A DNA stretch of 64,000 nt from VXRN01 sp963664365 (GTDB lineage Bacteria; Chloroflexota; Dehalococcoidia; Lucifugimonadales; UBA1123), in assembly GCA_963664365.1 (NCBI GenBank), contig OY761144.1:992001-1056000 (forward strand), read 5' to 3'. The translations under genes and the position numbers were made by a program. How positions within the stretch are numbered: the stretch's first letter is position 1; the number at the start of each line of letters is the position of its first letter. Below the pieces are notes generated by a model. It saw nothing but the letters and a program-made list of their open reading frames with translations. It was not told where the DNA came from and did no database searches. Shown here piece by piece: positions 25,774 to 34,423 of the stretch.

Positions 25774-26859
25774 CTACATCACCACCACCGACCGCAGTAC
25801 CTCGCCGCGCTCCATCTTGTGAAAAGCCTCCTCCACCTCGTCCAGGCCGATTGTCTCGGACACGAACCTGTCTAGGTCCAGCCGGCCCTGCAGGTACAGG
25901 TCGATGAACATCGGGAAGTCCCTCGTGGGCAGGCAGTCGCCATACCAAGACGACTTCAGCGACCCTCCCCTGCCGAACACCTCCAGCATCGGAAGCTCGA
26001 TCTTCATGTCCGGGCTGGGCACTCCAACCAGCGCCACGGTCCCGGCCAGGTCCCGCGCGAAGAAGGCCTGCTCATACGTAACCGGGTTTCCCACCGCCTC
26101 GATTGCCACGTCAACGCCGTTGCCGCCGGTGATCTGCTGAATCGCCTCGACCGGGTCTGACTGCGTCGAGTTGACGGTGTGAGTCGCGCCAAAGTCCCTA
26201 GCCCACTCCAGCTTCCTGTCGTCTATGTCCACGCCGATTATCGTATGCGCCCCCGCTAAGCGGGCCCCCGCGATGGCCGCGTCGCCCACTCCACCGCATC
26301 CGAACACCGCCACCGAGTCGCCGCGCGTGACTCCTCCCGTGTTGACCGCCGCGCCAAGTCCGGCCATTATGCCGCACCCCAGAAGCCCGGCGGCTGCCGG
26401 CGAGGCGGCCGGATCGACCTTCACCGCCTGGCCCGCGTGTACCAAGGTCAACTCTGCGAATGCGCCTATGCCCAGCGCGGGAGAAAGCGGGCTGCCGTCC
26501 GCGAGCGTCATCTGCTGCGCCGCGTTCATGCTGTCGAAGCAGTACCAGGGCCGACCCCGCAGGCACGAGCGGCACCTACTGCACGGCGCTCGCCAGGCGA
26601 TGATAACGAAGTCGCCTGGCTCCACGTTCGTCACGCCGTCGCCGACCTGCTCGACGGTCCCCGCAACCTCGTGGCCGAGCAGGAACGGAAACTCGTCCGT
26701 GATCGCGCCCTCCCGGTAGTGCAGGTCCGTGTGACAGACGCCGCACGCCTTGACTCTCACCAGCGCTTCACCGGGGCCGGGATCCGGCACCAGAATCTCC
26801 TCCACACTCACCGGCGCGCCCTTCGACCTTGCCGTTACTCCCTTGACGTGATTCACCAT
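25774..26859 (-). CDS. mscR: Zinc alcohol dehydrogenase, S-(hydroxymethyl)mycothiol dehydrogenase type
   Basis: The 361-residue product has catalytic zinc ligands C39 and H63 in ACGVCHTD and LLGHEVAG, four structural zinc cysteines C93, C96, C99 and C107, and the NAD motif FGCGGVGDAAIAGA. Long blocks such as PALGIGAFAELTLVH, GLLGCGIMAGLGAAVNTG and SLKSSWYGDCLP match the mycothiol-dependent formaldehyde dehydrogenase branch better than other class III enzymes, judged from memory of that family. Such enzymes oxidise the formaldehyde-mycothiol adduct. A general alcohol dehydrogenase remains possible. It stands alone, convergent with the PDH operon. Confidence 0.75.
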   Translation of the reverse strand: MVNHVKGVTARSKGAPVSVEEILVPDPGPGEALVRVKACGVCHTDLHYREGAITDEFPFLLGHEVAGTVEQVGDGVTNVEPGDFVIIAWRAPCSRCRSCLRGRPWYCFDSMNAAQQMTLADGSPLSPALGIGAFAELTLVHAGQAVKVDPAASPAAAGLLGCGIMAGLGAAVNTGGVTRGDSVAVFGCGGVGDAAIAGARLAGAHTIIGVDIDDRKLEWARDFGATHTVNSTQSDPVEAIQQITGGNGVDVAIEAVGNPVTYEQAFFARDLAGTVALVGVPSPDMKIELPMLEVFGRGGSLKSSWYGDCLPTRDFPMFIDLYLQGRLDLDRFVSETIGLDEVEEAFHKMERGEVLRSVVVM

Positions 26860-27075
26860 GAGTTGTGCCTCCTGCTTGCGCGGATGTCTCGAATCCCGGC
26901 GTCAGCGATACTTTACCAGATTACTCCGCCGACTTCCGCCTCAGCGCTATGAAGTCCGCCGTCGAGCGCCGCCGCCGGCAGCGGCGCTGCCAAACCGGCA
27001 TGTCGTGGACGTCCTGAATGTGACTGGGTAGAAGTTGTCGTCTTTCCGGGCCGGGGAGCGCCCTCACGGAAGAGA

Positions 27076-27276
27076 CTACGCCTCGGGATACCTCTTCGGG
27101 TCGGGGGCAAAGATCGAGTCGTCGGGCAGGTCCTGCGCCTTGCGCGTGCGGACGAGTCCGGAGACCATGCGCCCGGCAACCAAGCTCAGCGCGACCGCGC
27201 CGGCTATCCCGACCGGAATGCTCTTGATGATCTGCCTGCGGGTGAGTCCTCTCTTGGACTCGCGCTTGTCGCTCAT
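27076..27276 (-). CDS. Small Tat-like membrane protein
   Basis: Starting from the ATG at 27276, the 66-residue product begins MSDKRESKRGLTRRQIIK, a twin-arginine-like motif (T-R-R-x-I-I-K), followed by one hydrophobic helix (IPVGIAGAVALSLVAG) and a short polar tail ending DPKRYPEA. No domain follows the signal, so it is either a single-pass anchor protein or a very short exported peptide. The ORF extends upstream to 27327, but the first residues there look non-coding. No clear ribosome site is seen. Function unknown. Confidence 0.45.
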   Translation of the reverse strand: MSDKRESKRGLTRRQIIKSIPVGIAGAVALSLVAGRMVSGLVRTRKAQDLPDDSIFAPDPKRYPEA

Positions 27277-27400
27277 GTGTAAGACGCTCTCATCTGGAGT
27301 GGTGTTTCGCCGCCCATTATAGCCCACGCCGGAGCCCGCAACAAGCGCGTTTGACGCCCGCGCTCAGGCGCCTGACGGCTTCTGGAAGACCTCGCCCAAG

Positions 27401-27429
27401 TTGACGCAACGCCTCGCTGCTGATATGGT
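27401..27429 (+). promoter_or_regulatory. Promoter of the VapBC genes
   Basis: TTGACG at 27401-27406 and TATGGT at 27424-27429 are 17 bases apart. The antitoxin ATG at 27437 is only 7 bases after the -10 box, so the transcript is predicted to be leaderless. Confidence 0.55.
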
Positions 27430-27436
27430 TTTCCCT

Positions 27437-27691
27437 ATGAAGACCACTCTGAACATAGATCATACGGTGATGCGGCGACTGCGTGAAGAGGCCGCTCGGC
27501 GTGGTACGACCACGTCCGCGCTAGCAGAGGCAGGTCTCAGACGGATCCTCAACGAGTGTAGCGAGTCTCCGGCGGATGACAAACTGCTCCCTCCCCTGCC
27601 GACACGGCGAAGCGGCGGGCTGCTGGTTGACATCTCGAACCGCGACGAGCTTTACGAGATATTTGACCAAGATGCTAGTATTCGATACTAA
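27437..27691 (+). CDS. vapB: VapB-type antitoxin
   Basis: The 84-residue product starts MKTTLNIDHTVMRRLREEAARRGTTTSALAE, a ribbon-helix-helix DNA-binding fold, and ends in a flexible tail with DISNRDELYEIFD that should wrap the toxin. It overlaps the toxin gene by 20 bases, the usual translational coupling of VapBC pairs. The antitoxin is expected to bind its own promoter at 27401-27429 and to neutralise the RNase. I chose the ATG at 27437 because the family starts with this strand and because the promoter leaves no space for an earlier start. Confidence 0.75.
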   Translation: MKTTLNIDHTVMRRLREEAARRGTTTSALAEAGLRRILNECSESPADDKLLPPLPTRRSGGLLVDISNRDELYEIFDQDASIRY

Positions 27692-28115
27692 CATACTGGT
27701 TTACGCGATACACGAAGATTCAGAACTTCACTTGCCTTGCTTCAACTTCCTAGAAAAATCGCGCCGCGGTACGGAGCCTGCTTTTCTCACGTGGAGCATC
27801 TGCTACGAGTTTTTGCGTGTTACTACCCACCCTAATTTTCTTGGATCGCCCATGAGTTTGCGAGAAGCATGGCAATATCTGGAAGACTTGATAGATGGTT
27901 GCGGATTCAGGGTATTAGCGCCGACTCAGCGTCATGTGGCTGTGCTATCCGATGTATTAGAGGAGTTACCAGACATTAGGGGGAACATCGCCCACGACCT
28001 TCATATAGCCGTACTGATGCGTGAGCACGGCGTTAGCCGGATATGCACCCACGACGCCGACTTCCACCGCTTTCCCTTCCTGACCGTCATCGATCCGATC
28101 CGCGCCGAGCCATGA
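27672..28115 (+). CDS. vapC: VapC-type PIN-domain toxin
   Basis: The 147-residue product starts MLVFDTNILVYAI with the first acidic residue D5, then E46 in CYEFLRV, D109 in AHDLHIAVL and D128/D130 in THDADF, the four-acid site of PIN RNases. VapC toxins cut tRNA or rRNA. The ATG lies inside the antitoxin gene. Its stop TGA overlaps the start of the next gene (ATGA), so the aminotransferase may be translated from the same message. Codon use is more AT-rich than in the flanking genes, which suggests acquisition. Confidence 0.8.
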   Translation: MLVFDTNILVYAIHEDSELHLPCFNFLEKSRRGTEPAFLTWSICYEFLRVTTHPNFLGSPMSLREAWQYLEDLIDGCGFRVLAPTQRHVAVLSDVLEELPDIRGNIAHDLHIAVLMREHGVSRICTHDADFHRFPFLTVIDPIRAEP

Positions 28116-29455
28116 AGCCCATGTCCATCCAAGATAGACTCCAACAAGAGATAGACCGCTACGTCGCCAGCGCCCCGGTCTCCAGCCGGAAGCAGGCCGA
28201 CGCTCAGAAGTATCTGCCCGGCGGAAGCTCGCGCGGGACAGCATACTTCCCGCCGTATCCCCACTTCATCGAGCGGGGCGATGGTCACTATCTCCACGAT
28301 GCCGACGGCAACCGCCTGCTCGACTTCATGATCAACGCGACCAGCCTGATTCTCGGACACGCTCACCCGGACGTCACCCGCGCCATTCAGGAACAGGCCG
28401 CGCGCGGCACGGCGTTCACGGGGCCGACGGATCCGCAGGTGCGGATGGCGAAGATACTCACCGAGCGTGTTCCGTCGGTGGACCTGATCCGGTTCGCCAA
28501 CTCTGGGACCGAAGGCACGCTGATGGCCATTCGCGCCGCGCGAGCCTTCACCGGTAGGGAGAAGATAGCCAAATTCGAGGGCGGCTACCACGGCGCGCAC
28601 GAGTACGTATCCGTCAGCGTCCGGCCTCCGCTTGAGAAGCTGGACCCGTCGGGGCCGACGCCGATTCCGGAGTACGCCGGGATGCCGCGGAGCATCCTAG
28701 ACCAAGTCATCGTCCTGCCCTATAACGACCTCGATTGGTGCGAGCGGGAACTGCGTCGGAATGCCGACGACCTGGCCTGCCTGATAATGGAGCCTGTGGT
28801 CTCCAACTTCGGATACCTGCCGGGAGACGTCGAGTTCCTGCGCGAACTGCGCGATCTGACAACCGAACTCGGCATCGTGCTGATCTATGACGAGGTGCAG
28901 AGCTTCCGCATCGCCCCCGGCGGAGCGCAGCAGACGCTGGGCGTGACGCCGGACATGACCGCCTTCGGCAAGATAATCGGCGGCGGAACCCCGGTCGGCG
29001 CATTCGGCGGCCGCGCCGACATCATGGAACTGTTCGACCCTACCCGCCCGGGGCCGATCCCTCACGCGGGCACGTTCAACGCCAACCCCGTAACAATGGC
29101 GGCGGGCGAAGCGGTCATGAATCATCTAACCCCCGAAGTATATGACCGCATGAACGCGCTGGGCGATCAACTCAGGGCCAAGCTGAGAGCCGTGTTCGAC
29201 GAGTTCGAGATTCCGGCGCAGGTAACCGGAATCGGCTCACTGTTCGGCATCCACTTCACCTCCGAGAAGATCGTCGATTACCGTAGCGTCGTCCGCTCCG
29301 ACCAGCTAATGGGCAAAGCGCTGTTCACCGGACTTCTAAACGAGGGCGTGCTGCTTCAGACCGGCGCGGCGGGAGCGCTGAACGCGCTGACAGCCGAGGC
29401 CGACGTGAACGTTCTGGTGGACGCCACGCGTCGGGTGGTGGGGCGAATACGATGA
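28112..29455 (+). CDS. Class III aminotransferase (glutamate-1-semialdehyde aminomutase-like)
   Basis: The ATG at 28112 overlaps the toxin stop. The 447-residue product resembles HemL: YLPGGSSRGTAYFPPYPHFIERG, DGNRLLDFMINATSLILGHAHP, FANSGTEGTLMAIRAARAFTGR, YHGAHEYVSVS, IYDEVQSFRIAPGGAQ and the PLP lysine in AFGKIIGGGTPVGAFGGR. These enzymes shift or transfer amino groups. The extra sequence around residues 150-175 and the lack of heme genes nearby argue for a catabolic aminotransferase rather than true HemL. It is intact. Confidence 0.8.
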   Translation: MKPMSIQDRLQQEIDRYVASAPVSSRKQADAQKYLPGGSSRGTAYFPPYPHFIERGDGHYLHDADGNRLLDFMINATSLILGHAHPDVTRAIQEQAARGTAFTGPTDPQVRMAKILTERVPSVDLIRFANSGTEGTLMAIRAARAFTGREKIAKFEGGYHGAHEYVSVSVRPPLEKLDPSGPTPIPEYAGMPRSILDQVIVLPYNDLDWCERELRRNADDLACLIMEPVVSNFGYLPGDVEFLRELRDLTTELGIVLIYDEVQSFRIAPGGAQQTLGVTPDMTAFGKIIGGGTPVGAFGGRADIMELFDPTRPGPIPHAGTFNANPVTMAAGEAVMNHLTPEVYDRMNALGDQLRAKLRAVFDEFEIPAQVTGIGSLFGIHFTSEKIVDYRSVVRSDQLMGKALFTGLLNEGVLLQTGAAGALNALTAEADVNVLVDATRRVVGRIR

Positions 29456-29732
29456 TTCGGAAGTTTTTGGATGGGGGAACTTGCGTCACTTTAGTAGGCG
29501 CGCCACGAAAGCGCGAATATCCCCTCTCCCTTGAGGGAGAGGGCTAGGGTGAGGGTGAATACCCATCCACCTACCAATCTGCCATAAGCGCATGAGTATG
29601 TTCACTGGCATTTTCATGAATGTTACGCTATTCTTATATGTGGGTGGTGCGGCTGCGGACTTGGAACGGAACTTAGCGCGTGTCTCGACGGACTGAAGTA
29701 TCAGCAACTAAAGGAAGGACCAAGGGAGAAAT
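29456..29732 (+). repeat. Spacer with one palindromic repeat
   Basis: The repeat at 29519-29560 holds CCCTCTCCC, TTGA and GGGAGAGGG followed by CTAGGGTGAGGG, the dispersed family. Further on, GTTACGCTATTCTTATAT around 29620-29638 may contribute to the promoter of the downstream binding-protein gene, since TTATAT makes a fair -10 box. No clear -35 element was found. A ribosome site AAGGAAGGACCAAGGGAG precedes the next gene. Confidence 0.45.
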
Positions 29733-31001
29733 ATGCGAAACAAGCTTTTTGTAACAATGGCGCTGGCAGTTATCGCCTCGCTCCTCATGCTCGCCTGCTC
29801 GCAGGACCTGAGCGATGCCGAGATTAGGGAGCGCGCCGGGGCGTTGGGCATGGTGGACAGGGCTGAGGCCGAAGCCATGGCCAAGGCTTCAGCCGAGGGC
29901 GCGGCGATGTCCGACATGGAAGTCATGGCAAGGGCCGGTCAACTGGTTGGCGGGATGAACGAGCAAGAACTCATGGCCGTTGCCACTCAAATGGGCATAT
30001 TGGACAGGATTGGCGCTGCCGCGCCGATGACCGGCGACAGGCTCCAGCAGGTCAGGGACCGCGGGATGGTAGTCTGCGCCAGCAACAACAGCCTGGCGGG
30101 GTTCGGTTTTATTGACGAAGGCGGCAACACTGTCGGCTTCGACATAGACCTCTGCCGCGCAGTCGCCGCCGCGGTCCTCGGAGACCCCGACAAGGTCGAG
30201 TACCGAGCGACCACCGCCGCCGAGCGCGGCCCCACCATGCAGTCCGGCGAAGTGGACATGATGTCACGAAACACCACTTGGACCACCTCGCGCGACGCCA
30301 CCTGGGGCGACTTCGCCCAGACGATGTTCTACGACGGGCAGGGCTTCATGGCCCCTACATCGCTCGGCCTCACCAACCTTCTCGAACTCGAAGGCGCGAA
30401 GGTCTGCGTGCAGCAGGGAACCACGACTGAGCTCAACCTCCAAGACTTCAACAACCAGAACAACCTGAACCTCGACGTGGTTACGTTCCCGGACAACCCC
30501 TCGACCGACGCGGCATATCTTGCCGGACAGTGCGACGCGCTGACGACCGACCGCTCCGGCCTCACCGCCAAGCGCGCGGGGCTCGACGACCCGGAGGCGC
30601 ATACCATTCTGCCCGGCACGATCTCCGAGGAGCCGCTCGGACCCGTAGTGCCGCATGGCGACGCGCAGTGGTACGACGTGGTGAAGGCCGTGATGGCAAT
30701 GCTCATCTACGCCGAGGCGTTCGAGATAACCTCCGACAATGTGCCCATGTCCAAGACGGGCGATACCGCTGTCGATAGGCTGTTCGGCCTAGAGGGCAGT
30801 TTCGGCCAGGAGGAGATGGGACTGAGCGCGACCGTCGCGCAGGACGTGATCCGAGCCGTCGGCAACTACGGCGAGATCTACGACCGCCACCTGACCCCGC
30901 TGGGGCTGACCCGCGAGGGCAGCCGGAACGCGCTCTGGTCGAGCGCTCCGTGCATGGACTGTCCCAAGGGCGGACAGGTCTATGCCGCTCCGCTGAGGTA
31001 G
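29733..31001 (+). CDS. aapJ: General L-amino acid ABC transporter binding protein
   Basis: The 422-residue product is a lipoprotein: MRNKLFVTMALAVIASLLMLAC with the lipid Cys at 22. Residues 25-95 form an extra helical region rich in Ala, Met and Glu that ordinary AapJ proteins do not have. The binding domain follows, with VVCASNNSLAGFGF, GNTVGFDIDLCRAVAAAVLGD, VDMMSRNTTWTTSRD and a C-terminal YGEIYDRHL block close to AapJ/BztA. It captures polar amino acids for the permease encoded downstream. A strong hairpin follows the gene. Confidence 0.85.
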   Translation: MRNKLFVTMALAVIASLLMLACSQDLSDAEIRERAGALGMVDRAEAEAMAKASAEGAAMSDMEVMARAGQLVGGMNEQELMAVATQMGILDRIGAAAPMTGDRLQQVRDRGMVVCASNNSLAGFGFIDEGGNTVGFDIDLCRAVAAAVLGDPDKVEYRATTAAERGPTMQSGEVDMMSRNTTWTTSRDATWGDFAQTMFYDGQGFMAPTSLGLTNLLELEGAKVCVQQGTTTELNLQDFNNQNNLNLDVVTFPDNPSTDAAYLAGQCDALTTDRSGLTAKRAGLDDPEAHTILPGTISEEPLGPVVPHGDAQWYDVVKAVMAMLIYAEAFEITSDNVPMSKTGDTAVDRLFGLEGSFGQEEMGLSATVAQDVIRAVGNYGEIYDRHLTPLGLTREGSRNALWSSAPCMDCPKGGQVYAAPLR

Positions 31002-31038
31002 CCCTCAGGTACGAGTCCTGAGTTCGACGCAACCGAAA

Positions 31039-31070
31039 ACAGGCCGGTCGGCATTGCGCCACCGGCCTGT
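31039..31070 (+). terminator. Hairpin between aapJ and aapQ
   Basis: ACAGGCCGGT at 31039-31048 pairs perfectly with ACCGGCCTGT at 31061-31070 around a 12-base loop. A weak TTG-TGC-ATTAA tract follows. It probably causes partial termination, so that the binding protein is made in excess over the permeases. Confidence 0.6.
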
Positions 31071-31153
31071 TGTGCATTAATCGCCCAATCGGGGCGTTCA
31101 AAACGCCGCGAAACAGGGTAGAATAGGGTAAACTTCCCACCGGCTCGCAAATC

Positions 31154-32362
31154 ATGTCCACCATCAACAGGATACTGACATACGAAGACATACCCGTCTG
31201 GCGTCACGCCCGCATCATCCGGTGGGCGCTCCAGATCATATCCGCCATATTCGTCGTCGCGCTGGTGGCATGGTTCTTCACCAACATGGGCAGCGCGATC
31301 GCGGAGCGGGACATCCCCTTCGGGTTCGGATTCCTCTCTCGTGAGTACCAGACACCCATCGGAGACCACTTCATCCCCTACGAGTCGTCGGACGCGTTCG
31401 GATACGCGCTCGGAGTCGGGATCACCAACACGCTGATCGTCTCCGTGCTGGGTGTCATACTGGCGACTCTGATCGGCATCGTGGTCGGCGTGGCGCGCCT
31501 ATCCAGCAACTGGATAGTCAACAAGATCGCGCTGGCATACGTCGAGTTCTTCCGCAACGTGCCGGTGCTGGTGCAGCTTCTCTTCTGGTTCTACATAGTG
31601 CTTGCGCTGCCGCAGGTGCGTGAGGGATACGTCATCGCCGACCGGCTGTACCTCAACAATGCCGGCGTGTCGTTTCCCGGCCCAAACGTGCCCGGCAGCC
31701 TGCTGGTCCCGCTGGCATGGATAGTGGTCACCGTCGCGGGCGTGATTGCGGGGATCGCGGCCCACCGTATGCTGACCCGCCGAGAGACTGTCACCGGCCG
31801 CGCCTCCTACCCGCTGACGGCAGGGTGCGCGGTGGCGATAGTCGTCAGCGGGATCGCGTGGATGATCCTGAGCGCGGTCGCCGGAGACGCGCCGTTCGTG
31901 ATGGCTTCGCCCGAACCACAGGGTCGGTTCGGGCGAATCGCGGGCGGAATCACCGTCCGAGCCGGGGTCCTGGTTCTGCTGATAGGGCTGGTCATCTACA
32001 CCTCGGCCTTCATCGGGGAGATCGTGCGCGCGGGCATCCAGTCGGTTGGCCGAGGACAGATCGAAGCAGGAAGGGCGCTTGGCCTCTCCCCAATGGCCGC
32101 GCTCAGACACGTCACCTTCCCGCAGGCGTTGCGGGTGATAGTGCCGCCGCTCATCAGCCAGTTCCTCAACCTGACCAAGAACAGCAGCCTCGGCGGAGCA
32201 GTCGGATACTCCGAACTGACCAACATCGGCATCACCATGACCCAGACGGCCCCGGCCATCTCAATCTTCATGCTCATCATGGTCGCGTACCTGGCGATGA
32301 GCTTGGCGTACTCACTGGTCGGCAACCTGTACAACCGCCATATCAGCTTCGAGAGAAGTTAG
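31154..32362 (+). CDS. aapQ: General L-amino acid ABC transporter permease
   Basis: The 402-residue product has the long AapQ layout: an early helix (residues 22-45), a large loop, the typical NTLIVSVLGVILATLIGIVVGVARLS start of the HisM-type core, a second block after about residue 215, and the ATPase-coupling motif AGRALGLSPMAALRHVTFPQALR. YVEFFRNVPVLVQLLFWF is characteristic of polar amino acid permeases. It pairs with AapM. The gene is separated from aapM by 3 bases and behaves as one operon with it. Confidence 0.85.
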   Translation: MSTINRILTYEDIPVWRHARIIRWALQIISAIFVVALVAWFFTNMGSAIAERDIPFGFGFLSREYQTPIGDHFIPYESSDAFGYALGVGITNTLIVSVLGVILATLIGIVVGVARLSSNWIVNKIALAYVEFFRNVPVLVQLLFWFYIVLALPQVREGYVIADRLYLNNAGVSFPGPNVPGSLLVPLAWIVVTVAGVIAGIAAHRMLTRRETVTGRASYPLTAGCAVAIVVSGIAWMILSAVAGDAPFVMASPEPQGRFGRIAGGITVRAGVLVLLIGLVIYTSAFIGEIVRAGIQSVGRGQIEAGRALGLSPMAALRHVTFPQALRVIVPPLISQFLNLTKNSSLGGAVGYSELTNIGITMTQTAPAISIFMLIMVAYLAMSLAYSLVGNLYNRHISFERS

Positions 32363-32365
32363 ACC

Positions 32366-33619
32366 ATGACAACCAGCGCAGACATGACGCCGACGGACTC
32401 CGCCCTGCCTCCGCCGCGCTCCCAGACCGGAGTGCGGGGATGGGTGCGAGAGAACCTGTTCGGCAGTCCGCTCGACTCCGCGCTCACGCTCGTTGTAGGG
32501 GCCGTGCTAGTTGCCGCCGCCTGGTTCGGACTCGGTTGGGTTTTCTTCGACGCCGACTGGAGGGTGATCTCGACCATCGGCGGACGTTTCGTCATCGGCA
32601 ACTACAACAGCGACCAGGTCTGCCCGGGCAACGACTGCTTCTGGCGGCCGCAGGCATCGCTGCTGATGGTGTCCGCGCTGCTTGGCATGGCGTGGGGAGT
32701 CGCAGGCGCGGGAGTCGTCAGGCGAATAGCCATACTGATAGCGGTCGTGGCCGCGCTGTTCGCCTTCTTGCCTTACGACTTCGAGCGCATGGGCATGGAC
32801 GTGCGCCTGCTGCTGCTCGCCAACCCCGTCATGCTCGTGGCGGGATGGGCGATAGCCCGGTACACCCGGCTGGGCACGCCCAAGTGGGTCGCGATTCTGA
32901 GCGTCGTCGCGTTCTTTCTGACGCTCCTGCTGCTGCTCGGACTGCCCGGAGTGCCCGGACTTCAGCCCGTGGACGTGCGGAACTGGGGCGGCCTGACGCT
33001 GAACCTGGTGCTGGCGGTGTCCGGAATCGTGCTGAGCCTGCCCGTCGGCGTCGCCCTCGCGCTCGGACGACGCTCGCATCTGCCCGTGCTCAAAGCGGTG
33101 TGCGTGGTGTTCATAGAGGTGTTCCGGGGGGTGCCGCTCATAACGCTGCTGTTCATGTCGCAGCACCTGGTGCCGCTCGCGTTCCCTGAGACGTTCCCGC
33201 GAAACTCGCTGCTCAACGCGGGCATAGTGATCACGCTGTTCAGCTCCGCGTACATGGCGGAGAACGTGCGAGGCGGCCTCCAGGCGCTGAACCCGGGACA
33301 GATCGAAGCCGCGAGGGCGCTCGGACTCCCCGCATGGCAGACCACGCTGTTCATCACGCTCCCGCAGGCGATACGGAACGTCATACCCGCCATAGTGGGC
33401 CAGTTCATCGGGCTGTTCAAGGACACCAGCCTCGTGTACATAATAGGTATGCTGGACATAGTGGAGGTCGGGAAGACGTTCGTCGTGGGAAACACGGAAT
33501 ACCAGCAGGACGCGCAGGAGATGTTCGTATTCGTAGCCCTTGTGTTCTGGGTATTTACCTACGGCATGTCCTACGTGAGCAGAAAAGTCGAACGCCACCT
33601 CGGCGTCGGTGAGCGCTAA
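32366..33619 (+). CDS. aapM: General L-amino acid ABC transporter permease
   Basis: The 417-residue product has an N-terminal tail, several extra helices up to residue 200 and the HisM-like core with LNLVLAVSGIVLSLPVGVALALG, FIEVFRGVPLITLLFMSQH and the coupling motif EAARALGLPAWQTTLFITLPQAIR. The extra N-terminal helices are normal for AapM/BztC. It forms the channel with AapQ. A ribosome site GGGGAGAG lies after its stop, ahead of the ATPase gene. Confidence 0.85.
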   Translation: MTTSADMTPTDSALPPPRSQTGVRGWVRENLFGSPLDSALTLVVGAVLVAAAWFGLGWVFFDADWRVISTIGGRFVIGNYNSDQVCPGNDCFWRPQASLLMVSALLGMAWGVAGAGVVRRIAILIAVVAALFAFLPYDFERMGMDVRLLLLANPVMLVAGWAIARYTRLGTPKWVAILSVVAFFLTLLLLLGLPGVPGLQPVDVRNWGGLTLNLVLAVSGIVLSLPVGVALALGRRSHLPVLKAVCVVFIEVFRGVPLITLLFMSQHLVPLAFPETFPRNSLLNAGIVITLFSSAYMAENVRGGLQALNPGQIEAARALGLPAWQTTLFITLPQAIRNVIPAIVGQFIGLFKDTSLVYIIGMLDIVEVGKTFVVGNTEYQQDAQEMFVFVALVFWVFTYGMSYVSRKVERHLGVGER

Positions 33620-33630
33620 AGGGGAGAGAT

Positions 33631-34392
33631 ATGGTCACAACGCCCGAAGAGCGTGAGGAAGTGGAAGACATCATCATCTGCCGCGACGTGCATAAGTGGT
33701 ACGGCGACTTTCACGTCCTTCGCGGAATCACGACGACCATCAAGAAGAGAGAGGTCGTGGTGGTGTTTGGGCCGTCGGGGTCCGGCAAATCGACCTTCAT
33801 CCGAACGATCAACAGACTGGAGGAGCACCAGCGCGGCGACATCGTCGTTGACGGGATAGAGTTGACCGACGACGTCCGAAACATCGACGCCATACGCCGC
33901 GACGTTGGGATGGTGTTCCAATCGTTCAACCTGTTTCCACACCTGTCGGTGATGAGCAACATCACGCTGGCGCCGATCAAGGTGCGTCACATGCCTTCCG
34001 ACGAGGCTGAGGATGTCGCGATGAGCCTGCTGGAGCGTGTGGGCATACCTGAGCAGGCGGACAAGTACCCGTCGGAGCTTTCCGGCGGTCAGCAGCAGCG
34101 CGTCGCGATCGCGCGGGCGCTGGCGATGCGCCCCAACATCATGCTGTTCGACGAGCCTACGTCGGCGCTGGACCCTGAGATGATCAAGGAGGTGCTGGAC
34201 GTGATGCAAGAGCTGGCGACGTCCGGTATGACGATGGTCGTGGTGTCCCACGAGATGGGTTTCGCCAGAGAAGTCTCCGACCGGATGATGATGTTCGACG
34301 AGGGTCTGATCGTAGAAGAAGGCCCCCCGGAGCAGATCTTCGAAGACCCCCAGAGCGACCGCACCAAGCTCTTCCTGTCACAGATACTCTAG
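33631..34392 (+). CDS. aapP: Amino acid ABC transporter ATP-binding protein
   Basis: The 253-residue product has Walker A GPSGSGKSTFIR, Q-loop MVFQSFNLFPHLSV, signature LSGGQQQRVAIARAL, Walker B IMLFDEPTSALDPE and the H-loop VVSHEMGFAREV. These are standard for GlnQ/AapP ATPases. It powers the AapQM permease and ends a four-gene amino acid import operon. Its last bases face the convergent CoA-transferase gene after 31 bases with no evident terminator. Confidence 0.88.
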   Translation: MVTTPEEREEVEDIIICRDVHKWYGDFHVLRGITTTIKKREVVVVFGPSGSGKSTFIRTINRLEEHQRGDIVVDGIELTDDVRNIDAIRRDVGMVFQSFNLFPHLSVMSNITLAPIKVRHMPSDEAEDVAMSLLERVGIPEQADKYPSELSGGQQQRVAIARALAMRPNIMLFDEPTSALDPEMIKEVLDVMQELATSGMTMVVVSHEMGFAREVSDRMMMFDEGLIVEEGPPEQIFEDPQSDRTKLFLSQIL

Positions 34393-34423
34393 ATGCTGGG
34401 AACTTTGAAGCGCTTTCGATACG

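Noticed and set aside
29486..29707. Small minus-strand ORF of 73 codons
   Set aside because: It is produced by the dispersed palindromic repeat and has no ribosome site.
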